A stretch of 64,000 bases of DNA from CAIKMD01 sp963803265 (GCA_963803265.1 CAWDLZ010000022.1:1-64000), one strand, 5' to 3'. Shown: positions 26,777-36,784, counted from the first letter of the stretch. Made by a program: numbers and translations. Notes: generated by a model from the letters alone, not told the origin.

Positions 26777-28069
26777 CTAAAGATTCTCGACCCGTATCAT
26801 GCGCGGCGGCTCGATCACCGTGTCGAGCGCGCGGATGCGGTCGAGCGCGCGCAGCATCGCGGCTTCCTCGGTATCGTGAGTGGTCAGCACCACCGGCACC
26901 GGCTCGCCCGGCGCGCGGCCGCGCTGGATGATCTGCTCCATCGACACGGCTTCGTCGCGAAAGGCGCCGGTGATGTCGGCCATGACGCCGGGCCGGTCCA
27001 CCACCATCAGCCGCACGTAGTAGGAGCCGCAATGGCGCGCCATGGCGGCGCTCGGCCGCCGCCGCAGCGCCGAGGCCGGCACGACGAAGCCGGGCGCGCC
27101 GCGCCCCGTGGCGATGTCCAAGAGGTCGGCGACCACCGCGGAGGCGGTGGGTTCGGCGCCGGCCCCGCGGCCTTCGAGCGTGACGCGGCCGACGAAGTCG
27201 CCTTCGATCGTCACTGCGTTGAACACGCCCTCGACTTGAGCGATCGGCGCCGAGAGCGGCACCATGCAGGGATGAACGCGCTGCTCGAGCCCGTGATCGG
27301 TCGGCCGCGCTAGCCCTAAGAGCTTGATGCGATAACCCAGGTCGTTGGCGAAGGCGATGTCGAGCGCGGTGATGTGGCGGATGCCCTCGACATGGACGCC
27401 CGGGAAATCGACCTCGTTGGCGAACGCGACGGCGGCGAGCAGCGCGAGCTTGTGCGCGGCGTCGATGCCATCGATGTCGAAGCTCGGATCGGCTTCCGCA
27501 TAACCGAGGCTTTGCGCCTCGGCCAGAACCGCGGCGAAATCGCGGCCCGATTCGCGCATCTGCGTCAGGATGTAATTGCAAGTGCCGTTAAGGATACCAT
27601 AGACGCCGAGGATGTTGTTCGCGCCGAGCCCTTCGCGCAGCGCCTTCAAGATCGGAATGCCGCCCGCCACCGCGGCCTCGAACCCGAGCGCGACGCCCTT
27701 GTCCTCGGCGAGACGCGCGAGCGCGGCGCCGTGATGGGCCAGCAAGGCCTTATTGGCGGTGACGACATGCTTGCCGTGTTGCAGCGCGGCGGTGACGACC
27801 CGACGCGCCACCCCGTCGCTGCCGCCGATCAGCTCGACCACGACATCGATACCGGGCAAAGCGGCCATTGCCACCGCATCCTCGTGCCACGGCACGCCGG
27901 CAAGGTCGACGCCGCGGGTCCGCGCGCGGTCGCGCGCCGATACCGCGGCGAGCTCGAGCGCCCGCCCGGCATGGCGCTCCAGCAGGGCGGCATTGCGCCG
28001 CAACAGCGCCACCGTCCCGGCGCCGACCGTGCCGAGACCGGCGATGGCAATTCTCAAAGGCGGGATCAT
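26777..28069 (-). CDS. hom: Homoserine dehydrogenase
   Basis: This enzyme reduces aspartate semialdehyde to homoserine in threonine and methionine synthesis. The 430-residue protein has the NAD(P)-binding loop IAIAGLGTVGAGTV at the N-terminus, the catalytic domain with VTANKALLAHHG, FEAAVAGGIPILKALREGL, GILNGTCNYILTQM and EAQSLGYAEADPSFDIDG with its conserved lysine region (DAAHKLALLA), and a C-terminal ACT domain (YYVRLMVVDRPGVMADITGAF) for feedback control, probably by threonine. The glpX start lies 12 bp after the stop, supporting an operon hom-glpX-recJ as in many alphaproteobacteria. Confidence 0.96.
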   Translation of the reverse strand: MIPPLRIAIAGLGTVGAGTVALLRRNAALLERHAGRALELAAVSARDRARTRGVDLAGVPWHEDAVAMAALPGIDVVVELIGGSDGVARRVVTAALQHGKHVVTANKALLAHHGAALARLAEDKGVALGFEAAVAGGIPILKALREGLGANNILGVYGILNGTCNYILTQMRESGRDFAAVLAEAQSLGYAEADPSFDIDGIDAAHKLALLAAVAFANEVDFPGVHVEGIRHITALDIAFANDLGYRIKLLGLARPTDHGLEQRVHPCMVPLSAPIAQVEGVFNAVTIEGDFVGRVTLEGRGAGAEPTASAVVADLLDIATGRGAPGFVVPASALRRRPSAAMARHCGSYYVRLMVVDRPGVMADITGAFRDEAVSMEQIIQRGRAPGEPVPVVLTTHDTEEAAMLRALDRIRALDTVIEPPRMIRVENL

Positions 28070-28167
28070 GGGGCGACAGGGTGCGACAGATTCGCGGCTC
28101 TGGCAACGGCTAGAAAAGTGCCGCCTCGGTGTCGTTGCGATGCCGGATAAACGATCGCCGCGGCCGT

Positions 28168-29349
28168 TCAGTTCTCGATATAGACCTCGGCGCGCGGGGT
28201 ATCGTGGCCGCCGCCCGCGGCTACCGGCGCCGCTTCGACCGCGATGTCCTTGGCTGGCACGCCGCTATCGGTGAGCGCCACGGCCACCGCTTGGGCACGG
28301 TCGAGCGCCAGGGTAAGTCCGGTCATGGCCGCATCGCTGCCGGTCGCTTCGCCATGGCCGACAATTCGAATGGTCCCGCCATTCTGGTTATGCAGCTTCA
28401 CGATATCGGCGACGGTGCCCCGCAGCGCGCCCGAGAGCCAAGCCGAGCCCGGCGCGAAACTGACATCCGCCACGTGATAGGAAACGGCCGAGCGGCGCGC
28501 GGCGGTTTGCGCGCTGGACGCCGATGACGGGGCCGCGGGCGCGCTTGCCGGTTGCGCGAGCTTGGCGGGCGGAGCGATCTCGGGCGACGCCGCTTGCGAT
28601 GCCGCCGCAGCAACCTGCTTCGGCGGCGCTGGCTCCGGCCGCGGCGACAGGGTCGGGGGCGGCGCGGCCGGCACGAGCGGCTCGCCTTCGGGCACGTTCT
28701 GAACGGTCGGGCTGGTAATCGGCGACTCGGCCGGCGGCGCTGCGCTGCCGCGAGCCGGCGGCCCGGTGCGCGGCGGCGATGCTGCCGCCGCGGGCGGCGG
28801 GCTCGAAGCGGGCGGCGAATTATCCGCGATCGGCGGCGCCGGCTGCGGTTGCGGTTGCGGCGCGGCAGTCGCCGCCGCCGTGGCAGGCTGGGGCGTGGCC
28901 GGCGCGGTCGGCGGCGGTGGCGACGGCGATCCCGCGGGCGGCGCCGAAGGCAGCGCCGAAATCTGCGCTTCCGCCGTCGTCGCCGCGGACGGCAGAGCGA
29001 CGGCTGCGGCGGTAGCGGACCCGGCGTGCAAGTTGTCGCTGCTGTATTTCGCATTGTTGCGATCGGCGATCAAGCTGTTCGTCAGCTTGTCGCGGTTGAC
29101 CGCGCTCAAGGCGTTGTCGGGCGCCGCTGGGACGTTGCCGAGATTGGGATAAGGCTCGTTGTCCCCTTCCGCCAGATTCTGCTGGTTGTTGCCCTTGCCG
29201 AGATCGTCGTTTTTCGAGAGCCCGCGAGCGTCGCGGTACCACGACACCGGATTGACCGCGTCCGGCACATAGGAGCAGCCGCCCAATCCGAAAAGGACCG
29301 CAAAAGCGACGGCCCACTTTGCCTTGCTCCGCACCAACCACCGCTCCAT
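28168..29349 (-). CDS. OmpA-like lipoprotein with Pro/Ala-rich linker
   Basis: The 393-residue product starts at 29349 with a lipoprotein signal (AVAFAVLFGLGGCSYVPDAV, lipobox cysteine about residue 26). Residues 27-120 are polar; residues 120-290 are a low-complexity linker of proline, alanine and serine that could span the periplasm or peptidoglycan. The C-terminal 110 residues (VSFAPGSAWLSGALRGTVADI, then IRIVGHGEATGSDAAMTGLT and DRAQAVAVALTDSGVPAKDI) look like an OmpA/MotB peptidoglycan-binding fold. It is read divergently from phaC, with 112 bp between the starts. A structural envelope role is likely. Confidence 0.85.
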   Translation of the reverse strand: MERWLVRSKAKWAVAFAVLFGLGGCSYVPDAVNPVSWYRDARGLSKNDDLGKGNNQQNLAEGDNEPYPNLGNVPAAPDNALSAVNRDKLTNSLIADRNNAKYSSDNLHAGSATAAAVALPSAATTAEAQISALPSAPPAGSPSPPPPTAPATPQPATAAATAAPQPQPQPAPPIADNSPPASSPPPAAAASPPRTGPPARGSAAPPAESPITSPTVQNVPEGEPLVPAAPPPTLSPRPEPAPPKQVAAAASQAASPEIAPPAKLAQPASAPAAPSSASSAQTAARRSAVSYHVADVSFAPGSAWLSGALRGTVADIVKLHNQNGGTIRIVGHGEATGSDAAMTGLTLALDRAQAVAVALTDSGVPAKDIAVEAAPVAAGGGHDTPRAEVYIEN

Positions 29350-29461
29350 ATAAGGCTGCGCGTTCCGCAACCGTAGTGTATTAGAACGATAACGTCCCGC
29401 CAGCAATACTCGGACCGCGCCGATGCTGGACCATGAAAACGGCGCGACGCAAGGACAAAAA

Positions 29462-31247
29462 ATGAACGATTCCGACGCCCCGCAGCCGAAAATCCCCAAC
29501 CCGCTGCAGTGGTCGCGCAACATGGCCGAGATCGCCCAGCTCAGCGAGAAGCTGGTGCGCGAGTTTCTCGGCAAGCAGCAGGCGGGAGGGCTCGGCATGG
29601 CCGACCCGCTCAACATCGGCAATGCGTTCCTCGAAATGACGCAGCGGATGATGAGGGATCCGGGGCGGCTGGTGCAGGCGCAGCTCTCGCTGTGGCAGGA
29701 CTATCTCCGCTTGTGGCAGAGCACGACGCACCGCTTGCTCGGCGGCGCGCCCGAGCCGGTCGCCGAGCCGGCGCCGGGCGATCGCCGCTTCAAGGACGCG
29801 GCGTGGCAGGAGAGCACGCTGTTCGATTATATCAAGCAGAGCTATCTCCTGACCGCGCGCTGGCTGCAATCGACCGTGCAACAGGTCGACGGGCTCGACG
29901 AGAAGACGGCGCGCAAGGTGGATTTCTATACCCGGCAATTCGTCGACGCGATCGCGCCGTCGAACTTCGTGCTGACCAATCCCGAAGTGCTGCGCGCGAC
30001 CATCGATTCCCGCGGCGAGAATCTGGTCAACGGCCTCAAGCACGTGCTCGAGGATCTCGACCGCGGCAAGGGCCGTCTGATGATCAAGATGACCGACCTC
30101 GACGCGTTCAAGGTCGGCGTCAACATCGCCGTGACCAAGGGCAAGGTCGTGTTCCAGAACGCGCTGATGCAGCTCATCCAGTACGAGCCGCTGACCGAGA
30201 AGGCGCAGCGCCGGCCGCTCCTCATCATTCCGCCCTGGATCAACAAATATTACATCCTCGATCTGCGCCCCGACAATTCCTTCATCAAATGGGCGGTGCA
30301 GCAGGGCCACACGGTCTTCGTCATCTCGTGGGTCAATCCGGACGAAACGCTCGCGCAAAAGCAGTTCGAGGATTACATGCTCGAAGGGCCTTTGGCGGCG
30401 CTCGACGCGATCCGTGACGCCACCGGCGAGAAAGAGGCCAACGTCATCGGCTATTGCCTGGGCGGAACCCTGCTTGCCGCAACGCTCGCCTATATGGCGG
30501 CAAAGAAGGACAACCGCGTCAAGAGCGCGACCTACTTCGTCACGATGGTGGATTTCGCCGAGGCCGGCGAGCTGTCGGTGTTCATCGACGAAGAGCAGCT
30601 CGCGGCGCTCGAGGGCCGCATGCGCGAGCACGGCTATCTCGAAGGCTCCGACATGGCGACGACCTTCAACATGCTCCGGGCCAACGATCTGATCTGGTCC
30701 TTCGTCGTGAACAACTACCTGCTCGGCAAAGAGCCCTTCCCCTTCGACCTGCTTTACTGGAACAGCGATTCGACGCGCATGCCGGCGGCGATGCACGCCT
30801 ATCTACCTGCGCAACATGTACGAGCAGAACAAGCTGATCGTGCCGGGCGCGCTCACGCTCGCCGGGGTCCCGATCGATCTGCGCAAGATCGCGACGCCAG
30901 CCTTCCTGCTTTCGACCAAGGAGGATCACATCGCGCCGTGGAAATCGACCTATGCCGCGACGCAGATCTATCGCGGGCCGAAGAAATTCGTGCTCGCCGC
31001 CTCCGGCCATATCGCGGGCGTCGTCAATCCGCCCGGCCGCTCGAAATACGGCCATTGGGAGGGCGACACGCTGCCCAAAACCGCCGACGAATGGCTGGCG
31101 GAAGCCCGCTATGTCCAGGATTCGTGGTGGCCCGTCTGGGAAAGATGGGTCGCGGAATATGCCGGCGGCGAGGTCGCGGCGCGCCGGCCCGGCGACGGCA
31201 AGCTCAAACCTTTGGAAGACGCGCCCGGCTCTTATGTGCTGGCGTAA
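29462..31247 (+). CDS. phaC: Class I polyhydroxyalkanoate synthase, frameshifted
   Basis: PhaC polymerises hydroxyacyl-CoA into storage polyester on granules. The PhaC_N region (FNAFLE-like block, then DRRFKDAAWQESTLFDYIKQ and TNPEVLRATI) is followed by the alpha/beta hydrolase domain with PLLIIPPWINKYYILDLRP, the lipase-like box GYCLGGT with the catalytic cysteine, and after the break ATPAFLLSTKEDHIAPWKS and SGHIAGVVNPP with the aspartate and histidine. An extra base near 30803 (TATCTAC where TATTAC-type sequence is expected) moves the frame; the end is at 31247. About 594 residues in total is normal. The start MNDSDAP at 29462 is preferred to the Met 13 codons earlier. Confidence 0.92.
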
Positions 31248-31421
31248 GCCGGCTGAGCCTCGGTCCGGATTGCACCGCGTATGTCAGATTGACCCACTAG
31301 CATCCGGCGACAGCGCTTGACCTTGCCGCGGCGCGGCGGGACACTGCCGGCAAGCGCCAAACTGACAATAATTCCCGCGGCATCAATCGCGGGGCGGGCG
31401 CCATCAGGGGGAGAACGCATC

Positions 31422-32810
31422 ATGGCCGTTTTGTCGCTGTCGGAACTCCAGGACGCTGCCCTAGCCCAACGCGACATCGCCGCGCGGATCGAGCGTTTGC
31501 CGCTGACCTGGACCCAGCTCAAGGCGCGCATCATCGTCGGCACGGCGACCTTTTTCGACGGCTACGATTCCATCATGCTCGGCCTGGTGATGCCGGTGAT
31601 CGCCGCCGCTTGGCATCTTCCCAACGCCGACATCGGATTGCTGCTGTCGGGCACGTTTTTCGGCCAGCTCATGGGCGCGCTGCTCTTTCCCTACCTCGCC
31701 GAGCGCTACGGCAGGCTGCGCGCGGCCAGCTATTCGATCTGGGTCGTCGGCCTGTTCAGCCTCGCTTGCGCGGCAAGCTGGAACTTCGCGTCGCTGGCCG
31801 TCTCGCGCATCGTCCAGGGCATCGGCATCGGCGGCGAGATTCCGGTCGCCGCGACCTACATCAACGAGATCGCGCTGTCCCGCGTGCGCGGACGCTTCTT
31901 CCTCCTCTACGAGGCCGCGTTCGCCTTCGGCTATCTCGCCGCGACGCTCTTGGGCGTGCTGCTGATCACGCGCTATGGCTGGCAGATCATGTTCATCATC
32001 GGCGCCGCGCCCGCCTTCGTCGCCGCGATCATGCGGCGCCTAGTGCCGGAATCGCCGCGCTGGCTCGCCAGCAAGGGGCGCGCCGCCGAGGCCGATGCCA
32101 TCGTCAGCAAGATGGAGCGCGAAGCCGAGAAGAAGCGGGGCGCCGCGTTGCCGCGGCCCGACGTCTCGCACGTGCCCCTGCCGCCGAGCCGCCGCACCAA
32201 CCTCTTCGAGCTGTTCACGCCATTCTACCGGATGCGCACGGCGGTGATATGGTCGATCTGGGGCCTATCCTTCTTCGTGACCCAGGCGATGAACGCCTGG
32301 CTGCCGACGATTTACCGCCAGGAGCTGCATATGACCGTGCAGCAATCCTTGGAGCTCACGCTCGCGACGCACGCCTTCTCGATCTTCAGCGCCATCGCGG
32401 TCGCGCTCTTGATCGATTGGACGGGACGCCGCGTCTGGATCGGTTGCGCCCTCCTCGGGGGCAGCGTCTCGATGCTGGCGCTCGCCTGGATCGGCGCGCC
32501 GAGCCCGACCGAGCTGTTGATTTGCGCGAGCATCGGCGAGTTCTGCCTGTCCACCGTCTCGGTGTCGATCTATGTCTATACTGCGGAGCTTTATCCGACG
32601 CGGATGCGCGCGCTCGGCTGCGGCATGGGCTCGACCGTGCGCAACATCTTCACGACGCTGAGCCCGACCCTGGTCGCCGTGATGCTCACCAGCTATGGGT
32701 TGCCGGGCGTATTCACGATGCTCGGGATCGCGCCGCTGCTTCCGGCCTTCATGATTCTGGTCTACGGCACCGAGACCAAGGGCCGCGTGCTCGAGGAAGT
32801 CTCGCCGTAA
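31422..32810 (+). CDS. MFS transporter, sugar/aromatic acid symporter type
   Basis: The 462-residue protein has twelve predicted membrane helices in the inner membrane. Family motifs are FFDGYDSIMLGLVMPVIAAAW in helix 1, LAERYGRLRAASYS in the loop after helix 2, GIGIGGEIPVAATYINEIA in helix 4, PESPRWLASKGR in the central loop and YTAELYPTRMRALGCG in the second half, as in the AAHS and sugar-porter groups. The start at 31422 follows a CAGGGGGAG ribosome-binding site. It probably imports an organic acid or aromatic compound with protons. It stands alone, 174 bp after phaC and convergent with argC. Confidence 0.9.
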   Translation: MAVLSLSELQDAALAQRDIAARIERLPLTWTQLKARIIVGTATFFDGYDSIMLGLVMPVIAAAWHLPNADIGLLLSGTFFGQLMGALLFPYLAERYGRLRAASYSIWVVGLFSLACAASWNFASLAVSRIVQGIGIGGEIPVAATYINEIALSRVRGRFFLLYEAAFAFGYLAATLLGVLLITRYGWQIMFIIGAAPAFVAAIMRRLVPESPRWLASKGRAAEADAIVSKMEREAEKKRGAALPRPDVSHVPLPPSRRTNLFELFTPFYRMRTAVIWSIWGLSFFVTQAMNAWLPTIYRQELHMTVQQSLELTLATHAFSIFSAIAVALLIDWTGRRVWIGCALLGGSVSMLALAWIGAPSPTELLICASIGEFCLSTVSVSIYVYTAELYPTRMRALGCGMGSTVRNIFTTLSPTLVAVMLTSYGLPGVFTMLGIAPLLPAFMILVYGTETKGRVLEEVSP

Positions 32811-32874
32811 AGTCTTCTGTTTGGCTTCGCAAGACGCCGGGCCGCAGAGGATTCTCGGCCCGGGCTTCCACGCG

Positions 32875-33927
32875 TTACGGAAACAGCGGCTCCTGCTCGA
32901 GGCCAGTGGTCTCGGGGAGACCAAGCATGACGTTCAGGTCCTGCACCGCCTGACCCGAGGCGCCCTTGACGAGATTGTCGATCGCGGAGACGAGGATCGC
33001 GCGCCCATTGAGCCGATCCTCGGCGACGCCGATGAGACAAAGATTCGAGCCGCGGACATGATGCGTCGCCGGCGACTGGCCTTGGGGCAGCACGCGCACG
33101 AAGGCTTCGCCCGCATAGGCGCCTTCGAGCGTGCGGCGCAGATCGGCGACCGAGGCATTGCCGGCCAGCCGGACATAGATCGTCGAGAGAATTCCGCGAT
33201 TCATCGGCATCAAATGCGGCGTGAAGCTGACCCGGATGGCGCGCCCGGCGGCGGCCGAGAGACCTTGCTCGATCTCCGGCATGTGGCGGTGATGAGCGAT
33301 GCCATAGGCGGTGACGCCTTCGGAAACCTCGGCAAAGAGGCTCGATTCCCTGGCCGCGCGCCCGGCGCCGGTCACGCCCGACTTCGCGTCGATGACGATG
33401 TCGTCGGCGTCGATCAACGCGGCCTTGACCAGGGGAATGAGCGGCAATTGCGCCCCCGTAGGGTAGCATCCCGGCACCGCGACGAGGCGCGCATTGGCGA
33501 TTCGCTCGCGCGCGATCTCGGTGAGGCCATAGACGGCCTCCTTTTGCAAATCCACGGCGCGATGCGCATGACCGTACCACTCGGCATAGACCGCCGGATC
33601 GGCGAGACGAAAATCGGCCGAGAGGTCGAGGACGCGCAGATGCCTGGGGAGGGCCGCGATCGCCTCCTGGGTCGTGCCGTGCGGCAGACAGCAGAAGACG
33701 TAATCAATGGCGCTCCAATCGACTTGCGCGATGGCGACGAGATCGGGCAAGGCGAGCCTTGCGAGATGCGGGAACACCGCGCCGATGCTCTTGCCGGCCT
33801 GGCGGTCGGCGGTCAGCGCCGCGATTTGCGTATCGGGGTGATGCGCGAGGATGCGCAGCAACTCGGCGCCGGTATAGCCGGATGCGCCGAGAACGGCGAT
33901 GCGCGCGATAGGCCGGGTCGAAGCCAC
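32875..33927 (-). CDS. argC: N-acetyl-gamma-glutamyl-phosphate reductase
   Basis: ArgC catalyses the third step of arginine synthesis, reducing N-acetylglutamyl phosphate with NADPH. The 350-residue protein begins with the Rossmann motif IAVLGASGYTGAELLRIL, contains the active-site cysteine in VAVPGCYPTGAQLPL, then SGVTGAGRAARESSLFAEV, IAHHRHMPEIEQGL and FTPHLMPMNRGILSTIYV, and ends QEPLFP. No break is present. It lies downstream of rplM-rpsI on the same strand, a gene order common in alphaproteobacteria, with a hairpin between. Confidence 0.97.
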   Translation of the reverse strand: MASTRPIARIAVLGASGYTGAELLRILAHHPDTQIAALTADRQAGKSIGAVFPHLARLALPDLVAIAQVDWSAIDYVFCCLPHGTTQEAIAALPRHLRVLDLSADFRLADPAVYAEWYGHAHRAVDLQKEAVYGLTEIARERIANARLVAVPGCYPTGAQLPLIPLVKAALIDADDIVIDAKSGVTGAGRAARESSLFAEVSEGVTAYGIAHHRHMPEIEQGLSAAAGRAIRVSFTPHLMPMNRGILSTIYVRLAGNASVADLRRTLEGAYAGEAFVRVLPQGQSPATHHVRGSNLCLIGVAEDRLNGRAILVSAIDNLVKGASGQAVQDLNVMLGLPETTGLEQEPLFP

Positions 33928-33949
33928 GTGAACCTCCTCCAGAAACGAT

Positions 33950-33973
33950 AAGGGCGCCCCGCGGGACGCCCTT
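33950..33973 (-). terminator. Hairpin between rpsI and argC
   Basis: AAGGGCG at 33950 pairs with CGCCCTT ending at 33973 around a GC-rich loop. On the plus strand a GTTTT follows; on the minus strand, in the direction of rplM-rpsI, the U-run is weak. It may attenuate or end ribosomal-protein transcription before argC. Confidence 0.5.
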
Positions 33974-34002
33974 GTTTTACCAGAACACGGCGAATTGCGG
34001 GA

Positions 34003-34524
34003 TCAGCGCTTCGAGAATTGGAAGCTGCGTCGAGCCTTGGCCTTGCCGTATTTCTTGCGCTCGACCACGCGGCTGTCGCGGGTGAGGAAGCCCTTCGCCT
34101 TGAGCGCGGGCCTGAGGCCCGGCTCGACGTTGAGGAGCGCCTTGCTGATGCCGTGGCGCACCGCGCCGGCCTGGCCCGAGAGGCCGCCGCCGGTGACCGT
34201 GCACACCACGTCGTATTGCCCGACCCGATCGACTACCGAGAAAGGCTGGGTAAGCAGCATGCGCAACACCGGCCGCGCGAAATAGACCGGGATGTCGCGG
34301 TCGTTGACCGTGATCTTGCCGGTGCCCGCCTTGATCCAGACGCGGGCGACCGCGTTCTTGCGCTTGCCGGTGGCATAGGCGCGGCCCTTGGCGTCGAGGC
34401 GCGGCTTGCCTTCGCCCGCCGGCGCGGCGGCGGCGGCGGCGGTTGCCGCCGCTTGCGCGTGACGCAACTGCGCGCCCTGCAAGGCATCGCGCAATCCGCC
34501 AAGATTTTGCGGCGCGTCGGCCAT
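34003..34524 (-). CDS. rpsI: 30S ribosomal protein S9
   Basis: S9 sits in the head of the small ribosomal subunit with its C-terminal tail near the P-site tRNA. The 173-residue protein carries the family core GRAYATGKRKNAVARVWIK, GGGLSGQAGAVRHGISKALL and the tail RVVERKKYGKAKARRSFQFSKR. Bacterial S9 is usually about 130 residues; here about 45 extra residues precede the core, including an alanine run. I chose ATG 34524 (MADAPQNLGG) because AAGAGGG lies seven bases upstream of it; the ATG at 34530, overlapping the rplM stop as ATGA, is the alternative. Confidence 0.96.
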   Translation of the reverse strand: MADAPQNLGGLRDALQGAQLRHAQAAATAAAAAAPAGEGKPRLDAKGRAYATGKRKNAVARVWIKAGTGKITVNDRDIPVYFARPVLRMLLTQPFSVVDRVGQYDVVCTVTGGGLSGQAGAVRHGISKALLNVEPGLRPALKAKGFLTRDSRVVERKKYGKAKARRSFQFSKR

Positions 34525-34526
34525 GA

Positions 34527-34988
34527 TCATGCCCTCTTGTTCTTGCGGTTGAGTGCGGCGATGTCGAGTTTGGCCGGGTTTTGCGCCTCATGCGGATGCG
34601 CGCCGCCGGCGTAGACCCTGAGATGGCCCATCATCCGCCGGCCCAGCGGCCCGCGCGGCATCATCCGCTCGACCGCCTTCTCGATCACCCGCTCGGGGTG
34701 CTTGCCGGCGAGAATCGCGCCCTGCGTGCGTTCCTTGAGACCGCCGGGAAAGCCGGTGTACCAGCGGAATACGCTGTTCTCGCGCTTCTTGCCGGTGATC
34801 GCGACCTTCTCGGCGTTGACGACGACGATGTGATCGCCGGTGTCCATGTTCGGCGTATAGATCGCCCGGTGCTTGCCTTTGAGCCGGGTCGCGACGAGCG
34901 CGGCGAGCCGCCCGAGCACCAGCCCTTCGGCATCGATTAGCACCCACTTCTTTTCGGTTTCGGACGGCTTGGCGATATAGGTCTTCAT
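34527..34988 (-). CDS. rplM: 50S ribosomal protein L13
   Basis: L13 is an early-assembling protein of the large subunit. The 153-residue protein has WVLIDAEGLVLGRLAALVAT, GDHIVVVNAEKVAITGKKRE, YTGFPGGLKERT and AVERMMPRGPLGRRMMGHLRVY, all as expected for the family. The start at 34988 (MKTYIAKPSE) follows GAGGATGAG and is the normal family start; the upstream Met at 35039 would add an unrelated 17 residues. Its stop overlaps the first possible rpsI start, so the two should be translated together. Confidence 0.97.
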   Translation of the reverse strand: MKTYIAKPSETEKKWVLIDAEGLVLGRLAALVATRLKGKHRAIYTPNMDTGDHIVVVNAEKVAITGKKRENSVFRWYTGFPGGLKERTQGAILAGKHPERVIEKAVERMMPRGPLGRRMMGHLRVYAGGAHPHEAQNPAKLDIAALNRKNKRA

Positions 34989-35100
34989 CTCATCCTCGGC
35001 GAAGGCGGCGCAGTATGCCACGCATTTCCGGCACGTCAAGGTCTGAAGGCCAAATAAAATCAGTGGGTTGAGGAATGCGGTATCATAATACCGCGCAAAA
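34989..35100. other. rplM promoter region with short palindrome
   Basis: The region upstream of rplM should hold the ribosomal operon promoter. GCGGTAT and ATACCGC (about 35078-35095) form a 7-bp stem with a four-base loop just after the stop of the TPR gene, which could end that operon although no strong U-run follows. Confidence 0.45.
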
Positions 35101-36349
35101 CTATTCGCCCGCGCCCGCGATCAGCCAGAGCTGGGCCAGGTCGCGCACGCCGTCGGCGCCGGTCACGCCGGACAAGGTTTCCTTGGCTTGAGCCTTCTGG
35201 CCGCTGTGCAGATAGGCGATCCCGAGATCGAGCTTGGCGTCTTCGGGATTTTGCAGACCGCCCTTCTGGATGCCCTTTTGCAAGGCGGCGATCGCCTTCG
35301 TGTCCTCGCCATAGCTGGCATAGGCCTCGCCGAGCTTGACCCAGGCAAGGCCGGTGCGTCGCGGCGGCGGCCTCATTCTCGAGCTGCGGCAGTGACTTCA
35401 AATCCTCGCTCGCCTGGCGGCTCGCCATGTCGGCCAGCCGCTTTTCCCGATCGGCGCCGCTGCCCTTGCCGAGGACGCCCGAAGCATAGCCCTTGTCGAG
35501 AAAGGATTTGGCGTCGCCGGGCAATCCAGCCAGCAGGGCTAGTTGCGCGGCCTCCATGATGGCGTCTTCCGTATTGAGGCTGCCGGTCCCCGCCATGAGA
35601 AGGTCGAGATCGAGGGTGAGGCGGCTGGAAAATCCCGGCTTCTTTTCGATCGCGGTCAGCAGATCCGTCCAATATTCGGGCTTCCCGTAGTCGGCGACCA
35701 GCATTTCGAGAGCCTCGATCCGGCCGGGCTCGTCTTTCTGCTGGTATTCGCTGTTCAAGAGCATGAGCAGGATATTTTCGTCGGGGCGCTTCCCTGAAGC
35801 CCGATCGGCCGCCAAGACGGCGCCGATGGTCTTGGCCGCGTCGGCGAAATCGTTTTGCAGGTAATAAGCCTGCGCCAGAAGGATTCGGGTTGCCGCATCG
35901 GTGCCGCCGTCGCGGAAATAGCGGTTGGCGTATAGGGTCGCTTGCGGATAATTCTTGATCTGGTACTCGAGCTGCGCCAGCGCTTGAACCCGCGCCAGCG
36001 CGTCGGCCGGCGCGAGGATGCCGGTCGCCAGCACCGCTTCGAGCGCCTTGATCCCGCCGGCTTCGTCGCCGCTCGAAAGATCGACCGCGGCGCGCGTGCC
36101 CTCGATCACATAGCTCTCATAGGGCGTCTTGTCCGGCACGGCGTCGGCTTCCGCCAGCTTGGCCAATGCCTCCTTGAATTTCTTTTGTTTGAGGAGCTGC
36201 TCGGCCGCCTCGACGGGCTGGCCGATTTGCGGCCTCGCCGTGAGCTTCTGGTCCGCGGCAAGAGCCGGCCGATCCGGCACGACGAAGGCAACTGCCGCAG
36301 CTCCGAGCGCGGCCAAGATGGCGAGAGAAAGAGCAAGCCGGCCTGCCAT
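35101..36349 (-). CDS. TPR-repeat periplasmic protein of the TonB/Exb cluster, frameshifted
   Basis: The product of about 415 residues starts with a signal peptide (LALSLAILAALGAAAVAFVV, cut near ALAA). Tetratricopeptide-like repeats follow, for instance QLLKQKKFKEALAKLAEADA, LAQLEYQIKNYPQATLYANR and AWVKLGEAYASYGEDTKAIA. A frame change near 35350-35365 separates the last 85 residues, which end LWLIAGAGE at 35101. It begins 5 bp after the second exbD and is therefore part of the tonB-exbB-exbD-exbD operon. In related clusters such a protein is found with the energiser complex, but its task is not established. Confidence 0.8.
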
Positions 36350-36354
36350 CGCCG

Positions 36355-36780
36355 TCAATCCATGAATTGTTCGTTGCCGACGAGGCCGATCTTGACGACG
36401 CCCAGCCTTTGCGCCTCGGCCAGCACCATCGCGACATAGGAGTATTTGACGAGCTTGTTGGGCACCAGATGGATCTCGGGCTGCGGGTCTTGCGCGGCGG
36501 CGGCGCGCAAATAGCCCTCGAGCGTCGCGCGGTCGGGCACCACGGTGCCGTTCCACGCGATCGTGCCGTCGAAGTCGATATCGAGATTGACGACGACCGG
36601 CTGGACCAGCGTGGGCGGCGGATTGTCGCGCGGCATGTCGAGCTTGACCGCGTGAGTCTGAATGGGAATGGTGATGATGAGCATGATGAGCAGCACGAGC
36701 ATCACGTCGATGAGCGGCGTGGTGTTGATGTCGACCATCACCTGGTCGTCGCCGCCGGGCTGGCCGAGATTGATCGCCAT
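36355..36780 (-). CDS. exbD: ExbD/TolR-family energiser subunit (second copy)
   Basis: The 141-residue protein has one N-terminal membrane helix containing the critical aspartate (INTTPLIDVMLVLLIMLIITIP) and a periplasmic domain ending with LVKYSYVAMVLAEAQRLGVVKIGLVG, as in ExbD and TolR. With ExbB it would use the proton gradient to drive TonB. It begins 4 bp after the first exbD. Having two different ExbDs in one operon is known for some TonB systems (as in Xanthomonas), where the second can have a special role. The start at 36780 (MAINLGQ) matches the membrane-helix position; earlier Met codons would add unrelated sequence. Confidence 0.93.
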   Translation of the reverse strand: MAINLGQPGGDDQVMVDINTTPLIDVMLVLLIMLIITIPIQTHAVKLDMPRDNPPPTLVQPVVVNLDIDFDGTIAWNGTVVPDRATLEGYLRAAAAQDPQPEIHLVPNKLVKYSYVAMVLAEAQRLGVVKIGLVGNEQFMD

Positions 36781-36784
36781 CGTC

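Noticed and set aside
28600..29050. CRISPR or other repeat array
   Set aside because: The repetitive look comes from codons for a Pro/Ala linker in the OmpA-like lipoprotein; there are no regular spacers. No CRISPR-like array was seen anywhere.
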